Positions 5,976 through 8,910 of a stretch of DNA of 8,910 nt are shown here, in pieces. The notes beneath the pieces are model-generated. The model saw nothing but the letters and a program-made list of their open reading frames with translations, was not told the origin of the DNA and searched no databases. Numbering within the stretch: position 1 is the stretch's first letter; each line of letters starts with the position of its first letter. A program made the position numbers and the translations under genes. The DNA lies in NCBI GenBank assembly GCA_022704885.1, contig JAKJFO010000168.1:1-8910 (forward strand). The letters are read 5' to 3'. The stretch is from Candidatus Rifleibacteriota bacterium. Its GTDB lineage: Bacteria; Riflebacteria; Ozemobacteria; Ozemobacterales; Ozemobacteraceae.

Positions 5976-5989
5976 TTAACTATAGTTAA
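5976..5989. promoter_or_regulatory. Perfect 14-base palindrome in front of hcp
   Basis: TTAACTATAGTTAA is a perfect palindrome with the same TTrAC-N4-GTyAA layout as the operator core at 4726-4739. It resembles the known box of the Crp/Fnr protein PrfA (TTAACA-N2-TGTTAA). Its right arm runs into the hcp Shine-Dalgarno AAGGAG (5988-5993). It could be a second regulator site inside the operon or a small RNA hairpin (5-base stem, UAUA loop) beside the ribosome binding site. Chance in a short AT-rich gap is also possible. Confidence 0.45.
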
Positions 5990-6002
5990 GGAGAATCTGA
6001 AA

Positions 6003-7649
6003 ATGGGTATGTTTTGTTATCAGTGTCAGGAAACCGCGGCGTGCAAGGGTTGTTCGATCAAGGGTGTGTGTGGCAAGCAGCCGGATACCGCCAATCTGCA
6101 GGACCTTTTGATTTTCGTGCTCAAGGGCATCGGCGAACTCGGCGAAAAAGCTGCCGAAAAGAACCTGCTGACCAATGATATCGGCGAATTCATCTGTGCT
6201 TCGCTGTTCACCACAATCACCAACGCCAACTTCGATGATGACCGCTTCTATGCGCAGATCGACCGCGCCATAGCCGTCAGAGACGAATTCAAGAAAAAAC
6301 TCACGGCTGCCGGTGTCAAGGTTGATGGGCTCTCTGAAGCCACCACCTGGAAACCAGCCGCTAAATCCGACTATCTGGCCAAAGCCGAAAAAGTTGGTAT
6401 TCTCGCTACTGAAAACGTCGATGTCAGATCGTTGCGCGAATTGCTAATCTACGGCCTCAAGGGCATCGCGGCCTATGCCGATCACGCTTTCGTTCTTGGC
6501 TATCGTGATGAAAACATTTTCAAATTCATGGTTAAGGCTCTGGCTTCTACCACAAAGAATCTCAGCGTCGATCAGATGGTCGGCCTGGTCATGGAAGCCG
6601 GTCAGACTGCAGTTACTACCATGGCTCTTCTCGACAAGGCCAACACCACTACCTACGGTCACCCCGAGATGACCAAGGTTAAGATCGATGCTGGCAACCG
6701 CCCTGGCATTCTGGTTTCTGGCCATGATCTGAAAGATTTCAAAGAACTGCTCGAGCAGAGCAAGGATGCCGGAATCGACATCTACACCCACAGCGAAATG
6801 CTGCCGGCCAACTATTATCCTGAATTCAAGAAATACAAACATTTCTATGGCAACTACGGCAACGCCTGGTGGAAGCAGGATACCGAATTCGCGTCTTTTA
6901 ACGGCCCGATCCTGATGACAACCAACTGCATCACTCCGGTTAAAGATGCCTACAAAGATAGAATTTACACCACCGGCAATGCTGGTTACCCCGGCGTGAA
7001 ACACATTCCTGACCGCAAAGAAGGCGGCGCCAAAGACTTTTCTGCGATCATCGCTCAGGCTAAAAAGTGCCAGCCTCCGACGCAGATCGAAACCGGTGAA
7101 ATCGTGGGCGGCTTCGCTCACAATCAGGTCCTTGCCCTGGCTGACAAGGTTATCTCTGCAGTTAAGAGCGGTGCCATCAAGAGATTCGTGGTAATGGCCG
7201 GCTGCGACGGTCGCCACAAGACCCGCCAGTATTTCACCGATGTCGCTGAGAATCTGCCCGAAGGCACCATCATTCTTACGGCCGGCTGTGCCAAATATCG
7301 CTACAACAAGCTGCAGCTCGGTGATATCGGTGGTATCCCCCGCGTTCTAGATGCCGGTCAGTGCAACGACAGCTATTCTCTCGCCGTCATAGCGCTCAAG
7401 CTCAAAGAAGTTTTCGGCCTCAACGACATCAACGAACTGCCGCTCTCGTTCGACATCGCCTGGTATGAACAGAAAGCCGTAGCCGTTCTTCTCGCCCTGC
7501 TGTATCTCGGTGTTAAGAACATCCGCCTCGGGCCGACACTGCCGGCGTTCCTCTCAGAAAACGTCGCCAAGGTTCTGGTTGAAAAGTTCAACATCAAGCC
7601 GACCGGCGAAGTTAAGAAAGACATCGAAGCCATGATGGCCGCCAGCTGA
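6003..7649 (+). CDS. hcp: Hybrid cluster protein (hydroxylamine reductase), class I
   Basis: A 548-residue cytoplasmic redox enzyme close in length to Desulfovibrio Hcp (about 553). The N-terminal motif Cys5-x2-Cys8-x8-Cys17-x5-Cys23 is the class I pattern that binds the proximal 4Fe-4S cluster; an extra Cys14 lies inside it. All hybrid-cluster ligands known from Desulfovibrio are recognisable: His241 (GHDLKD), Glu265 (HSEMLP), Cys309 (TTNCITP), Cys401 (MAGCDGRHK, the persulfide position), Cys429 (TAGCAKY), Cys454 (AGQCNDS), and Glu489 and Lys491 (WYEQK). The offsets from the Desulfovibrio numbers are a constant 3 and then 5 residues, so the enzyme is intact. The family reduces hydroxylamine to ammonia in vitro and is now regarded mainly as an NO reductase that forms N2O and protects against nitrosative stress. 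Electrons probably come from the ferredoxin-like protein of the same operon. The start has AAGGAG at 5988-5993. A strong terminator follows 26 bases after the stop. Confidence 0.97.
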   Translation: MGMFCYQCQETAACKGCSIKGVCGKQPDTANLQDLLIFVLKGIGELGEKAAEKNLLTNDIGEFICASLFTTITNANFDDDRFYAQIDRAIAVRDEFKKKLTAAGVKVDGLSEATTWKPAAKSDYLAKAEKVGILATENVDVRSLRELLIYGLKGIAAYADHAFVLGYRDENIFKFMVKALASTTKNLSVDQMVGLVMEAGQTAVTTMALLDKANTTTYGHPEMTKVKIDAGNRPGILVSGHDLKDFKELLEQSKDAGIDIYTHSEMLPANYYPEFKKYKHFYGNYGNAWWKQDTEFASFNGPILMTTNCITPVKDAYKDRIYTTGNAGYPGVKHIPDRKEGGAKDFSAIIAQAKKCQPPTQIETGEIVGGFAHNQVLALADKVISAVKSGAIKRFVVMAGCDGRHKTRQYFTDVAENLPEGTIILTAGCAKYRYNKLQLGDIGGIPRVLDAGQCNDSYSLAVIALKLKEVFGLNDINELPLSFDIAWYEQKAVAVLLALLYLGVKNIRLGPTLPAFLSENVAKVLVEKFNIKPTGEVKKDIEAMMAAS

Positions 7650-7675
7650 CAAAGCAACCCGACCACTAATAACTT

Positions 7676-7710
7676 AAAAACCCTGTGGGCAAACCGCCCA
7701 CAGGGTTTTT
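7676..7710. terminator. Bidirectional rho-independent terminator
   Basis: A perfect 10-base stem CCCTGTGGGC (7681-7690) / GCCCACAGGG (7696-7705) closes a 5-base loop AAACC. It is flanked by AAAAA on the left and TTTTT on the right, so both transcripts see a stem followed by a U-run. It lies between the convergent hcp and histidine kinase genes and should end both. Confidence 0.95.
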
Positions 7711-7719
7711 GTCTCTAAC

Positions 7720-8910
7720 TCATGAATTGAGAGTTTCGTGAACGATCTTGCTCAAAGTAAGTATGCGAAAAGGCTTATGAATAAACGACTTGACGCCGGC
7801 TGCCCTTAGAGGCTCGAGATCTTCATCGCGCATAAACCCTGACGCAATGACTACTTTAAGATCAGGCTTCATTTTCTTCATCGCGGCGAAACACTCTTTG
7901 CCGTTCATTACAGGCATTACCATGTCTAGTATGACCAGATCGATTTCAGATTGCTTTTCACTGAAGATAGTCACTGCCTGACTGCCGTTTTCGGCTGTTA
8001 TAACCTTGTAACCAAGATCTTTGAGCATGGCTTCGGTATTGCTTCTGATCACTTCTTCGTCGTCAACGACGAGAACCATTCCCTGGCCGCGAACCAGTGC
8101 CTGTTTTTCATTTTCGTATTCGGCAGCACTCTCGGTCGATACTGGTATAAGCACGTGCAGACTGGTGCCGGTGCCGACTTCGCTGTAGACATTTATCGCG
8201 CCGCCATGCTGCTGAACAATGCCGAATACGGCTGCCAGGCCAAGGCCGGTGCCTTTGCCGACAGATTTGGTGGTGAAAAAAGGTTCGAAGATATGCGGCA
8301 GCATCTCGCGCGGTATGCCGCAGCCGGTGTCTTTGATCTCTACCTCGGCATAGGCGCCCGGGGTGATTCTGAACTGTGATGAGCGGCAGTAATAGGCATC
8401 GAGCTCAACGACTCTTGTGCTGACGTAAATGGTGCCGCCTTCTGGCATTGCCTGGGCAGCATTGATAAGAATGTTCAAAAAGGCGCTCTGCAGATGTGAA
8501 AAGTCGCCAACCACCGGCAGTTCTTTGTCTGAAAAGCTGGTTTCGATTTTAATGCGGCGATCGACTGTTCGCTTGAGCAGGGAAATCGCATCTCTGACCG
8601 GCTGCTGAATATCGATTGCTGAATAATTTACCGGCTGTTTGCGGGCAAAGGAAAGCAGTTTCGAGTTCAGGCTGGCAGCGCGCTCTGCTGTTTCGATAAT
8701 CAGGCTCCAGAGTTTTTTTGCTTCCGGGCTGTTATCGACCCATCTTTCAAGCAGCTCGGTCGCACCCATGATGCCTCCAAGCATATTGTTGAAATCGTGT
8801 GCGACTCCGCCCGCCAGCTGGCCGATCGCATCCATTTTCTGCGACTGTCGCAGCTGTTCCTGGATGGCCTGTTCTTCAGTTACATCGCGAAAAACCAGAA
8901 CGACACCTAT
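7720..8910 (-). CDS. Hybrid sensor histidine kinase with C-terminal receiver, N-terminus cut off
   Basis: The frame runs off the right edge of the window. Base 8910 backwards reads [20 protein letters not shown], the end of a PAS-like sensor domain, so the ATG at 8835 is internal and not the start. The visible 396 residues continue with a dimerisation domain containing the phosphoacceptor motif GGVAHDFNN (His at bases 8797-8799). The ATPase domain follows, with the N box ([11 protein letters not shown]), G1 (DTGCGIP), F box (FEPFFTTK) and G2 (GKGTGLGLA). A receiver domain ends the protein: acidic pair VVDDEE, phosphoacceptor Asp in VILDMVMP (bases 7924-7926), and Lys in HKPF. No DNA-binding or HPt domain is present, so a separate phosphotransfer partner or response regulator is expected. 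The signal is unknown because the input part is missing. The stop is 9 bases beyond the shared terminator. Nothing ties it functionally to hcp beyond adjacency. Confidence 0.93.
   Translation of the reverse strand: MGVVLVFRDVTEEQAIQEQLRQSQKMDAIGQLAGGVAHDFNNMLGGIMGATELLERWVDNSPEAKKLWSLIIETAERAASLNSKLLSFARKQPVNYSAIDIQQPVRDAISLLKRTVDRRIKIETSFSDKELPVVGDFSHLQSAFLNILINAAQAMPEGGTIYVSTRVVELDAYYCRSSQFRITPGAYAEVEIKDTGCGIPREMLPHIFEPFFTTKSVGKGTGLGLAAVFGIVQQHGGAINVYSEVGTGTSLHVLIPVSTESAAEYENEKQALVRGQGMVLVVDDEEVIRSNTEAMLKDLGYKVITAENGSQAVTIFSEKQSEIDLVILDMVMPVMNGKECFAAMKKMKPDLKVVIASGFMRDEDLEPLRAAGVKSFIHKPFRILTLSKIVHETLNS

Noticed and set aside
6444..7217. Open frame of 257 codons on the minus strand, antisense to hcp
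   Set aside because: It lies entirely within hcp, whose cluster ligands are all intact on the other strand, and its translation resembles no family.
7713..7735. Imperfect inverted repeat CTCTAACTCAT / ATGAATTGAGAG at the histidine kinase stop codon
   Set aside because: The arms do not pair continuously and part of it encodes the end of the kinase; the perfect terminator stem just beside it already explains transcription ending here.
8833..8835. ATG as the start of the histidine kinase
   Set aside because: The frame continues upstream to the window edge with PAS-like sequence directly joined to the kinase domain, so this Met is internal.

Overview
The window comes from a bacterial chromosome of moderately high GC content. 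Strong purine-rich Shine-Dalgarno sites, signal peptides and a hybrid-cluster-protein operon run by a Crp/Fnr regulator suggest an anaerobic or microaerophilic, probably Gram-negative organism. The phylum cannot be fixed from this stretch: there is no rRNA, tRNA or strong lineage marker. No mobile element, CRISPR array or RNA gene was seen.

Left part (1-2638, + strand): the C-terminal end of a RecQ-type helicase (HRDC domain) is followed by a 113-base gap. Then come two closely spaced genes for exported proteins. The first has three bacterial SH3 repeats fused to a C39-like cysteine peptidase domain. The second is an unrecognised exported protein with possible beta-propeller-like motifs. Its stop codon abuts the stop codon of the next, convergent gene, and both lie in one TGATCA palindrome.

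Middle, minus strand (2639-4685): an MFS permease with its own plausible promoter, preceded by a Crp/Fnr-family regulator without an N-terminal iron-sulfur cysteine motif. The regulator is divergent from, and most likely controls, the next operon.

Middle, plus strand (4807-7649): a three-gene operon of a two-domain ferredoxin-like protein (FrdX type), a small cupin, and class I hybrid cluster protein Hcp with all its cluster ligands. This set suggests a nitrosative-stress (NO/hydroxylamine) detoxification module in which the ferredoxin feeds electrons to Hcp. The 121-base divergent intergenic region holds a perfect 16-base palindrome of Crp/Fnr 5-4-5 architecture. It is centred exactly where a class II activator would sit relative to a CATAAT -10 box. 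A second inverted repeat lies between the palindrome and that box. A related 14-base palindrome (TTAAC-N4-GTTAA) lies directly in front of hcp. The operon ends in a strong bidirectional terminator.

Right end (7720-8910, minus strand): the C-terminal part of a hybrid histidine kinase (end of a PAS-like region, HisKA, HATPase, receiver), whose N-terminus lies outside the window.

The most interesting material is the regulatory layout of the hcp operon and its little-understood cupin, followed by the exported SH3-peptidase gene pair.
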